NCBI RefSeq assembly: GCF_039978735.1
Contig: NZ_JBDWAS010000033.1
Coordinates: 1-64,000, forward strand
DNA length: 64,000 nucleotides
Direction of reading: 5' to 3'
From: Maricaulis sp039978735
GTDB taxonomy: Bacteria; Pseudomonadota; Alphaproteobacteria; Caulobacterales; Maricaulaceae
A program made the translations under genes and the position numbers. Shown here one piece after another: positions 10,017-19,737 of the stretch (positions are counted from its first letter, which is position 1; the number at the start of each line of letters is the position of its first letter). The notes beneath the pieces were generated by a model, which was given only the letters and a program-made list of their open reading frames with translations, was not told where the DNA came from and ran no database searches.

Positions 10017-10050
10017 AAGGCCGGGTTTGCCGACAGGCGGGCCCGGCCTT
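10017..10050. terminator. Hairpin terminator between convergent csbD-like and CoA-transferase genes
   Basis: AAGGCCGGG (10017-10025) pairs with CCCGGCCTT (10042-10050), a 9-bp stem with a GC-rich 16-nt loop between two converging genes. There are only short T/A runs, so strength is uncertain. Confidence 0.6.
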
Positions 10051-10065
10051 GTCGTGTCCGGAAGC

Positions 10066-11244
10066 CTAATCGTCCCCGTCGAGGCCGAGTTCGCGGCGGA
10101 TATCCCGGGTGTGTTCGCCATGGCCGGGTGAGCGGCCGGTCTCGCCGACCGGGGCGCCGGACATGTGGATCGGGCTGCGGATGCCGGGAATGCCGTCGCG
10201 TTCTATGAGGATGCCGCGATGGGCGACCTGCGGATCGTCCAGGGCTTCGGCAACGGTGTTGATCGGCCCGGCCGGAATGCCGGCCTGCTCCAGTGCGTCG
10301 AGCCAGAAACCACGCGAATTGTGCTGCATGATATTGGCGATATGCGTCGTCAGTTGCTCGCGATTGGCGACGCGCTGGGCATTGGTACGGTTTTCCGCGA
10401 GCGCGTCCTCGCCGAGGCCGAGCAGGCCGGCGAGGCGTTCGAACTGGCCGTCATTGCCGCAGGCGATGATGATATGCCCGTCCGAGCAGGGAAATTCCTG
10501 ATAGGGCACGATGGAGGGATGGGCATTGCCGATCCGCTTGGGCGACTTGCCGGTGGCCAGATAGTTCATCGCCTGATTGCCCAGCACACCGATCATCGAG
10601 TCCAGCAGGCCCATATCGATATGCTGGCCCTTGCCGGTGCGCTCACGCTGGAGGAGGGCGGCCTCGATGGCGATCGTGCCGTAAAGGCCGGTGAAGATGT
10701 CGGCAAAGGCGACGCCGAGGCGCTGGGGCGGACGGTCCGGCTCACCGGTCAGGTCCATGACACCGCTCATCGCCTGGATGGCGAGGTCATAGCCGGCGCG
10801 ATGGGCGTAGGGGCCGGTCTGGCCGAAACCGGTCACCGAACAGTAGACGAGGCGCGGATGCTCGGCTTTCAGGCTGTCATAATCGAGCCCGAACTTGGCC
10901 AGTCCGCCCACCTTGAAATTTTCCACCACCACGTCGGCCGTGCCGATCAGCGCCTTCACCATCGCCAGATCGTCCGCATTGCGGAAATCGGCGATCACCG
11001 ACCGCTTGCCGCGATTGCACGAGTGGTAATAGGCCGCGGCGCGGCCGGAGGCATGGTCGATCCAGGGCGGGCCCCAGGTGCGGGTATCGTCGCCGGCGGG
11101 GCTTTCCACCTTGATCACATCGGCGCCGAGATCGGCGAGCGTCTGGCCGATCCAGGGACCGGCGAGGATGCGGGCTAGTTCGACGACGCGGATACCGTCC
11201 AGGGCGCCCCCCGTCTGAGCGCCCCCGGGCAGGGCGGTGCTCAT
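10066..11244 (-). CDS. Family III CoA-transferase (CaiB/BaiF)
   Basis: The 392-residue protein transfers CoA between carboxylic acids through an aspartyl-CoA thioester. Signatures include GIRVVELARILAGPWIGQTLADLGADVIKVESPAGDDTR (read as two consecutive segments), NRGKRSVIADF, VVENFKVGGLAKFGLDYDSL, the GQHIDMGLLDSMIGVL region containing the likely catalytic Asp, and the C-terminal PVGETGRSPGHGEHT. The start ATG at 11244 overlaps the stop of the MarR gene (ATGA), so the two are translationally coupled. The substrate is unknown. Confidence 0.92.
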   Translation of the reverse strand: MSTALPGGAQTGGALDGIRVVELARILAGPWIGQTLADLGADVIKVESPAGDDTRTWGPPWIDHASGRAAAYYHSCNRGKRSVIADFRNADDLAMVKALIGTADVVVENFKVGGLAKFGLDYDSLKAEHPRLVYCSVTGFGQTGPYAHRAGYDLAIQAMSGVMDLTGEPDRPPQRLGVAFADIFTGLYGTIAIEAALLQRERTGKGQHIDMGLLDSMIGVLGNQAMNYLATGKSPKRIGNAHPSIVPYQEFPCSDGHIIIACGNDGQFERLAGLLGLGEDALAENRTNAQRVANREQLTTHIANIMQHNSRGFWLDALEQAGIPAGPINTVAEALDDPQVAHRGILIERDGIPGIRSPIHMSGAPVGETGRSPGHGEHTRDIRRELGLDGDD

Positions 11245-11711
11245 CGGCCGATCTCGCCGGTATCGAGGAAGGGCGAGGCGTCCAGGTCCTCGGCGTCCAT
11301 CAGTTCCGCGATGCGCTGGAGCGAGGCGATCAGCATGTTCTGTTCCCACGGCTGGAGTGTGCGGAAGGATCGCAGGAAACCGGCCTGAAGCAATTCGGGC
11401 GAATTGTCGCCGGCTTCGCGGCCCTTGTCGGTCAGCTGGGCGAGAATGACGCGCTTGTCCTTGTCGCTCTTGACCCGCTCGACCAGCCCGGCCTGGGTCA
11501 GACGGTCGAGGATGGAGGTGATCGTCGCCTGGCTGAGCGACACGGCCCGCGCGATGGCGCTGGGCGACATCTCTCCGCCCTTGCGCAAGGTGTCGATCAC
11601 GACGAGCTGCGGCGCGGTGAGGCCCGTCGCCTTCACCAGACGTTTCGACTGCAGGTCGATGGCGCGGGTGATGCGCCGCAGGGCAATGAGAATTTCGTCG
11701 TGATCGCTCAT
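11241..11711 (-). CDS. MarR-family transcriptional regulator
   Basis: The 156-residue winged-helix protein contains the MarR core. Helix TAPQLVVIDTLRKGGEMSPSAIARAVSL is followed by recognition helix SQATITSILDRLTQAGLVER and the beta-wing VKSDKDKRVILAQLTDKG. MarR proteins are usually repressors that release DNA on binding aromatic or CoA-linked ligands. Its coupling to a CoA-transferase suggests it senses that enzyme's substrate or product (inference). It is divergent from the TonB-dependent receptor across a 349-bp gap and might control that gene too. Confidence 0.93.
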   Translation of the reverse strand: MSDHDEILIALRRITRAIDLQSKRLVKATGLTAPQLVVIDTLRKGGEMSPSAIARAVSLSQATITSILDRLTQAGLVERVKSDKDKRVILAQLTDKGREAGDNSPELLQAGFLRSFRTLQPWEQNMLIASLQRIAELMDAEDLDASPFLDTGEIGR

Positions 11712-12060
11712 TCGTTCAACCGTTCGGGTCCTGTCTGACCGATGTATCGCCGCTTTGCGGGCAATCCAACAGCTAAAGCCCGGGGCGGGCGATATATGCT
11801 TTGAATGCGTATCATGCGGTGGCCGTCTGCAATCGAGGTCCCGGTATGATGAATTGCATCCGGACTGTCGCTTCTATGTAACGGTTCTTCAAAAACAGCG
11901 CAAAAACAAGAAGAACCGGCGGCTCGACAACGATCGCCATTGCAACGTATCCGGGCTGGAAATGATTTCAACTCGAAGCAAGTATGGTCAATCGGCGGTC
12001 GAGGCTCTAAACCGCCCTCAATCCACTCATTAACGAAATTCAGGGGGCTTCCACCGCGTT
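11712..12060. promoter_or_regulatory. Long divergent regulatory region between marR-like and TonB-receptor genes
   Basis: This 349-bp gap holds no supported gene and is less GC-rich than its surroundings. A 9-bp inverted repeat, CGGTTCTTC (11882-11890) and GAAGAACCG (11910-11918), encloses two CAAAAACA words at 11890-11897 and 11901-11908. These are 11 bp apart, about one helical turn. It may be an operator for MarR or another regulator, or an RNA hairpin in the receptor leader. Confidence 0.45.
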
Positions 12061-14640
12061 ATGCTGAAGCAACGAGCACTTACAACCACGATCCTGTCCG
12101 CCGCCGCGCTGTCTATCGCCGGTACCGCCCACGCCCAGGTCGACGTCATCACGGTGACCGCGACCAAGCGCGAAAGCTCCACCCAGGACATCCCCGTTGC
12201 CGTCAACGCGATGGATGGCGAAACGCTCGAGGAACTGGGCGTCACCATCTTCACCGATTATCTCCAGCAGATGCCCGGCGTGACCGCCGGCGGTGGCGGT
12301 CCCGGCCAGAACACGATCTATATCCGCGGTCTCGCATCGACGACGCCGAACCTGACCGTGGCTGGCGTGGCCGGCCTGGCGCCGAACGTCGCCTTCTATC
12401 TGGACGAGCAGCCGCTGGCACAGCCGGGCCGCAATCTGGACGTCTATGCTGTCGACCTGGAACGCGTCGAGGTCCTGCCGGGACCGCAGGGCACGCTCTA
12501 TGGTGCCAGCTCGCAGGCCGGTACGGTGCGCCTGATTACCAGCAAGCCGGTGCTGGGCGAGTACTCTGCCTATGCCAATTTCGACGTCTCGTTCACCGAA
12601 AACGGTGAGCGCAGCCAGAGCGTCCAGGCCGTGGTCAACATCCCGGTCGGTGACAATTTCGCCCTGCGCGGCGTCGCCTTTGTCGATGATCGCGGCGGCT
12701 TCATCGACAATGTCCAGGGTACGCGCTCGACGGCCGAGGCTGGCCGCTACCGCTCCGCCGGTACGGTGCGCGACAACGGCGTGCCGGTCGCGCCGCGCCG
12801 TGAAGGCTTCCAGGCCAATGACGACCTGTCGAACGTCACCTTCATCAATGCCGACAACAGCGCGCTGGTCGAGGACGATTTCAACGACACGACCTATTCC
12901 GGCTTCCGCGTCAGCGGCCGCTACGAGTTCAATATCGACTGGCGCGCCACCGTCTCGGTGATGCAGCAGACGCTGGAGAGCGAAGGCGTCTTCTTCCAGG
13001 ACCCGGATCTGGATGACTGGGAAATCCAGCGCTACCAGCCGGACGATCTGGAAGACGAGTTCACCAATGTGGCCTGGACGATCGAGGGCCGCGTCGGTGC
13101 TCTGGAAACCGTCTATACCGGTGCCTATACCGACCGGGAGACGGACCAGGTGATCGACTACACGGACTACATGTTCGTGGGTCAGTACTTCCCGGTCTAC
13201 ACCTGCGACAGCTCGGTGAGCTATCCGGGCGGCGGTCTGGACCCGTATGGCACCTGCCATGCGCCGACCGCGAACGTGACCTCGCACACCGAGACCACCG
13301 TCGAGAGCCATGAATTCCGCTTCAATACGCCGGAAGAGAACCGCTGGCGCGTCACGGCAGGCGTCTTCTACTCGAAGACGGAACTCGCCGAGCGGAACGA
13401 CTACAATTATCTCGGCTCGATGGACCGGGTGAATGCGGACGGTTCCGTCGGCATCAACGCGCTGGGGATCGACCAGTATCCGCTGACCAATGGCGGGGCC
13501 ACGGCAGGCGATATCGGCAACGAAACCCAGGGGTATTTCTCGGATCCGGGTCCGATCCTGGCGCCAACCATTTTCCGTAATGACGTGTTGCGCACCGACG
13601 AGCAGCTCGGCTTCTTCGGCGAGTTCAGCTACGACCTCGTGCCGGACGTGTTCGAGATCGTTCTCGGCGCGCGCGCCTACGATGTCGAAGTCGATCTCGA
13701 AGGCAGCGCCAATTCGGCCTACGACATCCTCTACCCGCTGACCGACGCCAATGGCGATCCGGTCGACGCCCAGACGTACGGCACCAATATCTCCCGTCAG
13801 TTCGGCCCGAACGGCCCGGCCGGCGCGCCGGAAGTCGCGGCCAGCGAAGGCACGATCTTCAAGGTGACCGGCAACTGGACGCCGAACGACACGATGCTGT
13901 TCTACGCGACCTATTCGGAAGGCTATCGTCCGGGTCTGCTGAACCGTCCGGGCGGCATCACGCCGGCCAGCGTGCCGGGCTACACCACGCCCTACGCCAT
14001 CGACACCGACGAGGTGCAGAATTACGAGCTGGGCTGGAAGCTCGACCTGTTCGACCAGCAGGTCCGCTTTAACGGTAATGCCTTCTTCGTCGAGATCGAG
14101 GGTCTGCAGACGACGATCTTCGATCCGGAGATCACCAATCTCTTCTTCTCGGACAATGCGGCCAACGCGGAAATCCGGGGCGTGGAGGGTGATGTCACCT
14201 ATGCGCCGATCGAGATGCCGGGCCTGACCGTTGCCGGTGCCTTCTCGATCCTCGACACCGAGATCACCGAAGTGCTCACGCCGACCGATGACGTCGTGCT
14301 GGGCTCCGAACTCGCCTTCGCGCCGGAATTCCAGGCGAACCTGCGGGCGCGCTATGAGTGGCCGGTGTTCAACGACTACACGGCGCACGTCCAGGGCCAG
14401 ATCGTCCACACCGGCGACAGCCGCACCGACATCATCGAGATCAACTCGATGGATCTCGATGGCTACACCACGCTGGGTGTCCGCACCGGCTTGCGGTCGG
14501 ACCAGTGGAATGTCGAGCTCTACGTGAACAATCTCACGAACGAGAATGCGGCCCTGTCCGGCAACTTCATCTTTGACCGGGCCCGGGTGAGCGTCACGCG
14601 TCCGCGCACCATCGGTGTTCGCGTCGGAGTGCAGTACTAG
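12061..14640 (+). CDS. TonB-dependent outer-membrane receptor
   Basis: The 859-residue protein has a signal peptide ending at AHA-Q. A TonB-box-like DVITVTATKR follows, then a plug domain (IPVAVNAMDGETLEELG, IYIRGLAS, LERVEVLPGPQGTLYGASSQAG) and a long beta-barrel with many aromatic strands. The C-terminus RTIGVRVGVQY ends in an aromatic residue, as barrels do. It imports a bulky substrate such as a siderophore, glycan or vitamin using TonB energy. No substrate-specific feature was recognised. It is followed by a terminator, so the sulfotransferase gene is a separate or read-through unit. Confidence 0.95.
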   Translation: MLKQRALTTTILSAAALSIAGTAHAQVDVITVTATKRESSTQDIPVAVNAMDGETLEELGVTIFTDYLQQMPGVTAGGGGPGQNTIYIRGLASTTPNLTVAGVAGLAPNVAFYLDEQPLAQPGRNLDVYAVDLERVEVLPGPQGTLYGASSQAGTVRLITSKPVLGEYSAYANFDVSFTENGERSQSVQAVVNIPVGDNFALRGVAFVDDRGGFIDNVQGTRSTAEAGRYRSAGTVRDNGVPVAPRREGFQANDDLSNVTFINADNSALVEDDFNDTTYSGFRVSGRYEFNIDWRATVSVMQQTLESEGVFFQDPDLDDWEIQRYQPDDLEDEFTNVAWTIEGRVGALETVYTGAYTDRETDQVIDYTDYMFVGQYFPVYTCDSSVSYPGGGLDPYGTCHAPTANVTSHTETTVESHEFRFNTPEENRWRVTAGVFYSKTELAERNDYNYLGSMDRVNADGSVGINALGIDQYPLTNGGATAGDIGNETQGYFSDPGPILAPTIFRNDVLRTDEQLGFFGEFSYDLVPDVFEIVLGARAYDVEVDLEGSANSAYDILYPLTDANGDPVDAQTYGTNISRQFGPNGPAGAPEVAASEGTIFKVTGNWTPNDTMLFYATYSEGYRPGLLNRPGGITPASVPGYTTPYAIDTDEVQNYELGWKLDLFDQQVRFNGNAFFVEIEGLQTTIFDPEITNLFFSDNAANAEIRGVEGDVTYAPIEMPGLTVAGAFSILDTEITEVLTPTDDVVLGSELAFAPEFQANLRARYEWPVFNDYTAHVQGQIVHTGDSRTDIIEINSMDLDGYTTLGVRTGLRSDQWNVELYVNNLTNENAALSGNFIFDRARVSVTRPRTIGVRVGVQY

Positions 14641-14686
14641 GTCGGGAGCCGTGACGGTTCTTTCGACCTGACCGCATGTATAACCG

Positions 14687-14718
14687 GAAAGCGTCCCGCC
14701 AGACGGCGGGGCGCTTTT
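14687..14718 (+). terminator. Rho-independent terminator after the TonB receptor
   Basis: AAAGCGTCCCGCC (14688-14700) pairs with GGCGGGGCGCTTT (14704-14716) with one wobble, followed by T-rich DNA (TTTTCGTTCTGTTTTT). It lies 48 bp after the receptor stop codon. Confidence 0.9.
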
Positions 14719-14746
14719 CGTTCTGTTTTTCCAGCCCGGAGCCCGT

Positions 14747-16747
14747 GTGTCCGAAGCCGATCCTTCCGAAGCCCTCAAGACTGCCCAGGCCGAAATGTAT
14801 GCCGGCCGGTTCGACGCTGCGCTCGTTCAGCTCGAAGCGCTTCTGGCGGCCGATCCGCAGCATGTCGACGCGCTTTACATGAAGGCGGTCTGCCTGCGTT
14901 ACGGCAAGGATCATGCAGGCGCGCGAAAGGCGCTCGACACGCTGAAGGCACAGGCTCCGGATTTCGGCCGGGCCTTGCAGGAAGAAGGGCATCTTTTCCG
15001 CGAGACCGGCGACGATGCCGCTGCGATCGCCGCCTACCGTGCCGCAACGATGGCGAACCCGGCCCTGCAGGCGGCCTGGGCGGGACTGGCCGAAGTGCTC
15101 GAGCGCACCGGTGAACCGGCCGAGGCCCGCCAGTGCCGGGCCCAGGCCGAGGCGCTGACCCGCCTGCCCAAGCCGCTGCTGGCGGCCATGAACCATCTGC
15201 ACGAGAACCGCCTGCACAAGGCCGAAGGACTGGCGCGCGCCTTCCTGCAGAAGAACCCGAAGCATGTCGAGGGGATGCGCATCCTGGCCGAGATCGGCAA
15301 GCGGTTCGGCGTGCTCGACGATGCCGAGTTTCTGCTGGAAAGCGCGGCTGAATTCGAGCCGGACAATATCGCCGTGCGGCTCGATCATATCGAGGTGCTG
15401 CGCAAGCGGCAGAAGCACGCCGAGGCGCTGGCCCGGGCCGAAGCCCTGCTGGCGCGCGATCCGGACAGCCCGGTCTTCCTGTCGCGGCACGCTGTCGAGG
15501 CGCTGGCTGTGGGCGAATACGAGACGGCGCTGGCCGGGTTCGACAAAGTGCTCGCCGCCCTGCCGGACGATGCCGGCACCCATGCCGCCCGCGCGCACGC
15601 GCTCAAGACGATGGGCCGCACCGGCGAGGCTGTCGAGGCCTACCGCCGGGCCTGCGCGTTGCGGCCGGACTATGGCGAGGCCTGGTACGGGCTGGCCAAT
15701 CTGAAGACCTACCGCTTCACCGAGGACGAGATCGTGCGGATGCGCGAGCAGGCGGCCGCGCCGGGCCTGCGCACCCATGAGCGTATTCACATCTGCTTTG
15801 CCCTGGGCAAGGCCTATGAGGATGCCGGCGCCTATGACACGGCGTTTGAATACTATGAGCGCGGCAATGATCTGAAACGCATCCAGACGCGCTATACCTC
15901 CGACATCATGGCGCAGGAGCTGAACGCCCAGGCGGCGACGTGCACGCACGCGCTGTTCGAGGCGCAGGGCGGCAAGGGCTGTCCGGCGCCGGACCCGATC
16001 TTCATCGTCGGCCTGCCGCGCGCGGGTTCCACCCTGCTTGAACAGATCCTGGCCTCGCACAGCCAGGTCGACGGCACGCTGGAACTGCCCGACATTCTCG
16101 CCACCGCCCACCGGCTGCGCGGCCGCACGCGCGGCGAGGACGGGGCGGGCCGCTATCCCGCTATCCTGCACGAACTCGATGCCGGCCAGCTGCGCGAGCT
16201 GGGCGAGGCCTATATCGAGAACACCCGGATCCACCGCCAGGGCGCGCCTTTCTTCACCGACAAGATGCCGAACAATTTCCGGCATATCGGTCTGATCAAG
16301 CTGATCCTGCCCAATGCGAAGATCATCGATGCGCGCCGCGCGCCGATGGCGTGCTGCTTCTCCGGCTTCAAGCAATTATTCGCAGAGGGCCAGGAATTCA
16401 CCTACGGGCTCGACGAGGTCGGCCGCTATTATCGCGGCTATGTCGAGCTGATGGACCACTGGGACCGGGTGCTGCCCGGCCAGATCCTGCGCGTGCAGTA
16501 CGAGGATGTCGTGGCCGATCTGGAGACCCAGGTCCGGCGCATCCTCGACTTCTGCGGCCTGCCCTTCGAACAGGCCTGCCTGGATTTCCACACCACCGAG
16601 CGCGCCGTGCGGACCGCGAGTTCCGAACAGGTGCGCCAGCCCATCTATGACAGCGGCGTCGAGCAATGGCGGCATTTCGAACGCCATCTCGATCCGCTGA
16701 AGTCGGCTCTGGGGCCTGCCCTCACGAGCTATCGTTCCGGAGCCTGA
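14747..16747 (+). CDS. TPR-repeat sulfotransferase
   Basis: The 666-residue protein starts at a GTG behind GGAG. Its N-terminal two thirds (about 1-390) is a series of tetratricopeptide repeats rich in A-rich helix pairs. The C-terminal part is a PAPS-dependent sulfotransferase. It has the 5'-phosphosulfate loop FIVGLPRAGSTLLEQILASH, the FFTDKMPNNFRHIGLIKLI segment, and a 3'-phosphate-binding region VQYEDVVADLE. It would move a sulfo group from PAPS to a protein or glycan acceptor. Such TPR-sulfotransferases often lie next to TonB receptors in Caulobacterales-type genomes (known pattern); the reason is not established. Confidence 0.9.
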   Translation: MSEADPSEALKTAQAEMYAGRFDAALVQLEALLAADPQHVDALYMKAVCLRYGKDHAGARKALDTLKAQAPDFGRALQEEGHLFRETGDDAAAIAAYRAATMANPALQAAWAGLAEVLERTGEPAEARQCRAQAEALTRLPKPLLAAMNHLHENRLHKAEGLARAFLQKNPKHVEGMRILAEIGKRFGVLDDAEFLLESAAEFEPDNIAVRLDHIEVLRKRQKHAEALARAEALLARDPDSPVFLSRHAVEALAVGEYETALAGFDKVLAALPDDAGTHAARAHALKTMGRTGEAVEAYRRACALRPDYGEAWYGLANLKTYRFTEDEIVRMREQAAAPGLRTHERIHICFALGKAYEDAGAYDTAFEYYERGNDLKRIQTRYTSDIMAQELNAQAATCTHALFEAQGGKGCPAPDPIFIVGLPRAGSTLLEQILASHSQVDGTLELPDILATAHRLRGRTRGEDGAGRYPAILHELDAGQLRELGEAYIENTRIHRQGAPFFTDKMPNNFRHIGLIKLILPNAKIIDARRAPMACCFSGFKQLFAEGQEFTYGLDEVGRYYRGYVELMDHWDRVLPGQILRVQYEDVVADLETQVRRILDFCGLPFEQACLDFHTTERAVRTASSEQVRQPIYDSGVEQWRHFERHLDPLKSALGPALTSYRSGA

Positions 16748-16776
16748 CACACGCCGCGAAAGCGAGGACTGATCCC

Positions 16777-18750
16777 ATGAAAAAGATCGAACCTGCCGTC
16801 TTCTTCCCAGCCGCCGCCCTGGTCTTTGCCGGGGTGGCCTATGCGGTGCTGGCCGGCGACTCGGCTGAGGCGGCCTTCACGGGCCTGCGCAATGCGATCA
16901 CCGAAACCACCGGCTGGCTCTATTCCGTCGGGGTGGGCTTCTTCCTGATCGCGCTGATCGTCGTCGCCTTCTCCGACTGGGGGCGGATCAAGCTGGGCCC
17001 GGATGACAGCGAGCCGGAATACGGGTTCGCGCCCTGGTTCGCGATGCTGTTCTCGGCGGGGATGGGGATCGGCCTGATGTTCTTCGGCGTCGCCGAACCG
17101 CTGACCCACTATCTCACCCCGCCCGACGGCGATCCGGAAACACTGGAATCGGCACGTCAGGCCATCGTCCTGACCTTCTTCCACTGGGGTGTCCATGCCT
17201 GGGGGATCTATGTCGTCGTCGGGTTGAGCCTAGCTTATTTCACCTATCGCCACGGCCTGCCGCTGACGATCCGTTCCGCCCTCTATCCGCTGATCGGCGA
17301 CCGCATCTACGGTCCGATCGGTCATGCCGTCGACACCATCGCCGTACTGGGCACGCTGTTCGGTGTCGCCACTTCGCTGGGCTTCGGCGTGACGCAGATC
17401 AATGCCGGTCTGAACACGCTGTTCGACGTCCCCATCGCGCCGGTCGTGCAACTGGCCCTGATCGCCGGGATCACGGCGCTCGCCACGATTTCCGTTGTTG
17501 CGGGCCTGGACGCGGGCATCAAGCGGCTCAGCGAGCTGAACCTCTATCTCGCCATCGCCCTCATCCTCTTCGTGCTGCTGACCGGTCCGACGCTCTTCCT
17601 GATCAGCGCCTTCGTGCAGAATATCGGCGACTATCTCGACCAGCTGGCGACGCTGACCTTCAATGTCGACGCCTATGGCGACGGTGTGTGGGTGAGCGAC
17701 TGGACCCTGTTCTACTGGGGCTGGTGGATTTCCTGGTCGCCGTTTGTGGGCATGTTCATCGCCCGCATCTCGCGCGGCCGGACAGTGCGCGAGTTCATTT
17801 TCGGTGTCCTGCTGGGCCCGACGCTGTTCACCTTCTTCTGGATGACGGTCTATGGCGACAGCGCCCTGCGTCTCGCGCTTGCCGGGCTCGCCGAACCGAT
17901 GGTCGACGCCGTGCGCAACGGGCAGAGCGAGCTGGCCCTGTTCGCCTTTCTGGAAAACCTGCCCCTGACCGGCGTGACTTCGGTGCTCGCGATCACCCTG
18001 GTGGCGACCTTCTTCGTCACCTCGTCGGACTCGGGATCGCTGGTGAAATCGACCCTGGCTTCGGGCGGGTCGCTCAACCCGCCGGTCTCGCAGCGGCTTT
18101 TCTGGGCCCTGCTGGAAGGCGTGGTTGCGGCCGTTCTTCTGATGGTGGGCGGACTTGGCGCGCTGCAGTCGGCGACGATCGCGGCGGCGCTGCCCTTCAC
18201 CCTGGTGATCATGCTCGCCTTTGTCGGCCTGTTTCGGGCCTGGTCGATCGAGACGGCCCGCCGGGCCGGGCGCAAGACCGCCTCCCAGCTGCCCGTCGAG
18301 GGCGCTGCTGTGCCCTGGAAGGCGCGACTGCGCATGATGTTCTCGCGGCCGACTGGCAAGGAAGTCGACGTCTATATCGAGGAAACCGTCATGCCGGCGC
18401 TGGAATCGGTGGCCGAGGAGCTGAAGAAGTACGGCTACGAGACCGAGCTCGACCAGGCGCGCGGCTGTGCCTCCATGCGGGTGAAGGATGAGGACCGGCC
18501 GGAATTCGTCTTCCGGGTCGAACGGCGCCTTTATGACGAGCCCTATTTCGCGACGCCCGAAGAAGAAGGCGAGCCGGGCATCGACCCGGACAAGAGCGAG
18601 GAAGAGTTCGCCCGCGCCGAGGTCGTCCTGTCAGATGGCGGGCAGCACTACTGCGTCTACGGCTTCTCGAAAGTGCAGATCATCCGCGAGGTGATGCGCA
18701 ATTTCGAACGTCACCTGCAATGGCTCTACCACATTGCGCATACGCGATGA
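16777..18750 (+). CDS. BCCT-family osmolyte (betaine/choline/carnitine) transporter
   Basis: The 657-residue membrane protein has about 12 transmembrane helices. It carries the BCCT signatures MGIGLMFFGVAEPLTHY, a FFHWGVHAWGIY segment, and FYWGWWISWSPFVGMFIARI with its cluster of tryptophans. It imports quaternary ammonium compatible solutes with sodium or protons. After the last membrane helix (about residue 490) there is an extended soluble tail of about 160 residues with KEVDVYIEETVMPALESVAEEL, as in BetT-type transporters, where such tails sense osmotic state. The start is supported by GAGGACTGATCCC upstream. Confidence 0.94.
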   Translation: MKKIEPAVFFPAAALVFAGVAYAVLAGDSAEAAFTGLRNAITETTGWLYSVGVGFFLIALIVVAFSDWGRIKLGPDDSEPEYGFAPWFAMLFSAGMGIGLMFFGVAEPLTHYLTPPDGDPETLESARQAIVLTFFHWGVHAWGIYVVVGLSLAYFTYRHGLPLTIRSALYPLIGDRIYGPIGHAVDTIAVLGTLFGVATSLGFGVTQINAGLNTLFDVPIAPVVQLALIAGITALATISVVAGLDAGIKRLSELNLYLAIALILFVLLTGPTLFLISAFVQNIGDYLDQLATLTFNVDAYGDGVWVSDWTLFYWGWWISWSPFVGMFIARISRGRTVREFIFGVLLGPTLFTFFWMTVYGDSALRLALAGLAEPMVDAVRNGQSELALFAFLENLPLTGVTSVLAITLVATFFVTSSDSGSLVKSTLASGGSLNPPVSQRLFWALLEGVVAAVLLMVGGLGALQSATIAAALPFTLVIMLAFVGLFRAWSIETARRAGRKTASQLPVEGAAVPWKARLRMMFSRPTGKEVDVYIEETVMPALESVAEELKKYGYETELDQARGCASMRVKDEDRPEFVFRVERRLYDEPYFATPEEEGEPGIDPDKSEEEFARAEVVLSDGGQHYCVYGFSKVQIIREVMRNFERHLQWLYHIAHTR

Positions 18751-18759
18751 GGCGGTGGA

Positions 18760-19737
18760 TCAAAGCCACTTCATCAGGCGGAAGAACATGACCTGGCAGG
18801 CGCCGATCGCGGCCATCATGCCGGTGACGATCCAGAAAGCGGCACCGGAATCGGCGCCGGGCATGCCGCCGACATTGATGCCCAGAAGGCCGGTCAGGAA
18901 GCCCAGAGGCAGGAAGATCGCGGCGACGAGCGAGAGCACGTAGAGCGTCTTGTTCATCCGGTCGGCAAGGGCGTTGGCCAGCTCGTCCTTGACGATCTGG
19001 GCTCGTTCGCGGATCGCGTCGAGGTCTTCGAGATAGCGGGTGATCCGGTCGAGGTTTTCCTGCAGCCGGCGTTTGGCGGGCACGTCGATCCAGGCGAAAT
19101 CGAGCGCGCGCAATTGCGCGACCACATCGCGCTGGGGCGCGAAATAGCGCCGGAAGATGATCGCCTGGCGGCGCAGGGTGACGATGGTCTGGCGTTCCTC
19201 GACGGACGGGGAGTCCATCACCTCTTCCTCGACATCGTCGAGGGCGACGTGAAGGTCCGTCATCACCGGTTCCATCCGTTCGAACAGGCGGGCCGACAGG
19301 GTGGCGACGAAGTCGCCGGAATGCGTTGGACCGGTGCCGGCATCGAGCCGGTCCTGGATATCGCGCACGGCCTTGAGCGTGCGCAACTGCACCGAGACGA
19401 TGCGGTGCGCATCGACCCACAGCCGGATCGACACCATGTCCTCCGGCTGGGCGTCCTGATTGAGATTGACGCCGCGCAGGATCAGCAGCGCGCCGCGCTC
19501 GAATTCCACAAGACGCGGCCGGGTCTCCTCGGCGAGCAGGGCGTCGATCGCCAGCGGGTCGAGATACTCCAGCTCGGTTTCGATCCAGCGGCGTGTGTCG
19601 GGGTGGCGTCCGTCGAGATGCACCCAGGCGAGCCCGTCGTCGCGGGCATGGCTTGAGGCCTCGTCATGCGACAACCGCGTTCCGGACCCGTCGCCATTGA
19701 TCGCGGCGGCGTAGAGGATGGCACCGTCGTCAGGCAT
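18760..19737 (-). CDS. ZntB/CorA-family divalent cation transporter
   Basis: The 325-residue protein matches the ZntB branch of the CorA superfamily. It has an N-terminal funnel domain (GLAWVHLDGRHPDTRRWIE, VSIRLWVDAHRIVSVQLR), a long helix, and two C-terminal transmembrane helices with the pore motif variant GLLGINVGGMPG in place of CorA's GMN. ZntB proteins move zinc across the inner membrane. I chose the ATG at 19737, which overlaps the mscS stop by 8 bp. The two genes form an operon. Its 3' end lies 9 bp from the BCCT stop. Confidence 0.9.
   Translation of the reverse strand: MPDDGAILYAAAINGDGSGTRLSHDEASSHARDDGLAWVHLDGRHPDTRRWIETELEYLDPLAIDALLAEETRPRLVEFERGALLILRGVNLNQDAQPEDMVSIRLWVDAHRIVSVQLRTLKAVRDIQDRLDAGTGPTHSGDFVATLSARLFERMEPVMTDLHVALDDVEEEVMDSPSVEERQTIVTLRRQAIIFRRYFAPQRDVVAQLRALDFAWIDVPAKRRLQENLDRITRYLEDLDAIRERAQIVKDELANALADRMNKTLYVLSLVAAIFLPLGFLTGLLGINVGGMPGADSGAAFWIVTGMMAAIGACQVMFFRLMKWL

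Noticed and set aside
12040..14778. A 912-codon open frame antisense to the TonB receptor
   Set aside because: Its translation is rich in R/A/G/D low-complexity residues with no motif. The sense strand carries a clear TonB receptor with signal peptide and plug motifs. Long antisense frames are expected in very GC-rich DNA.
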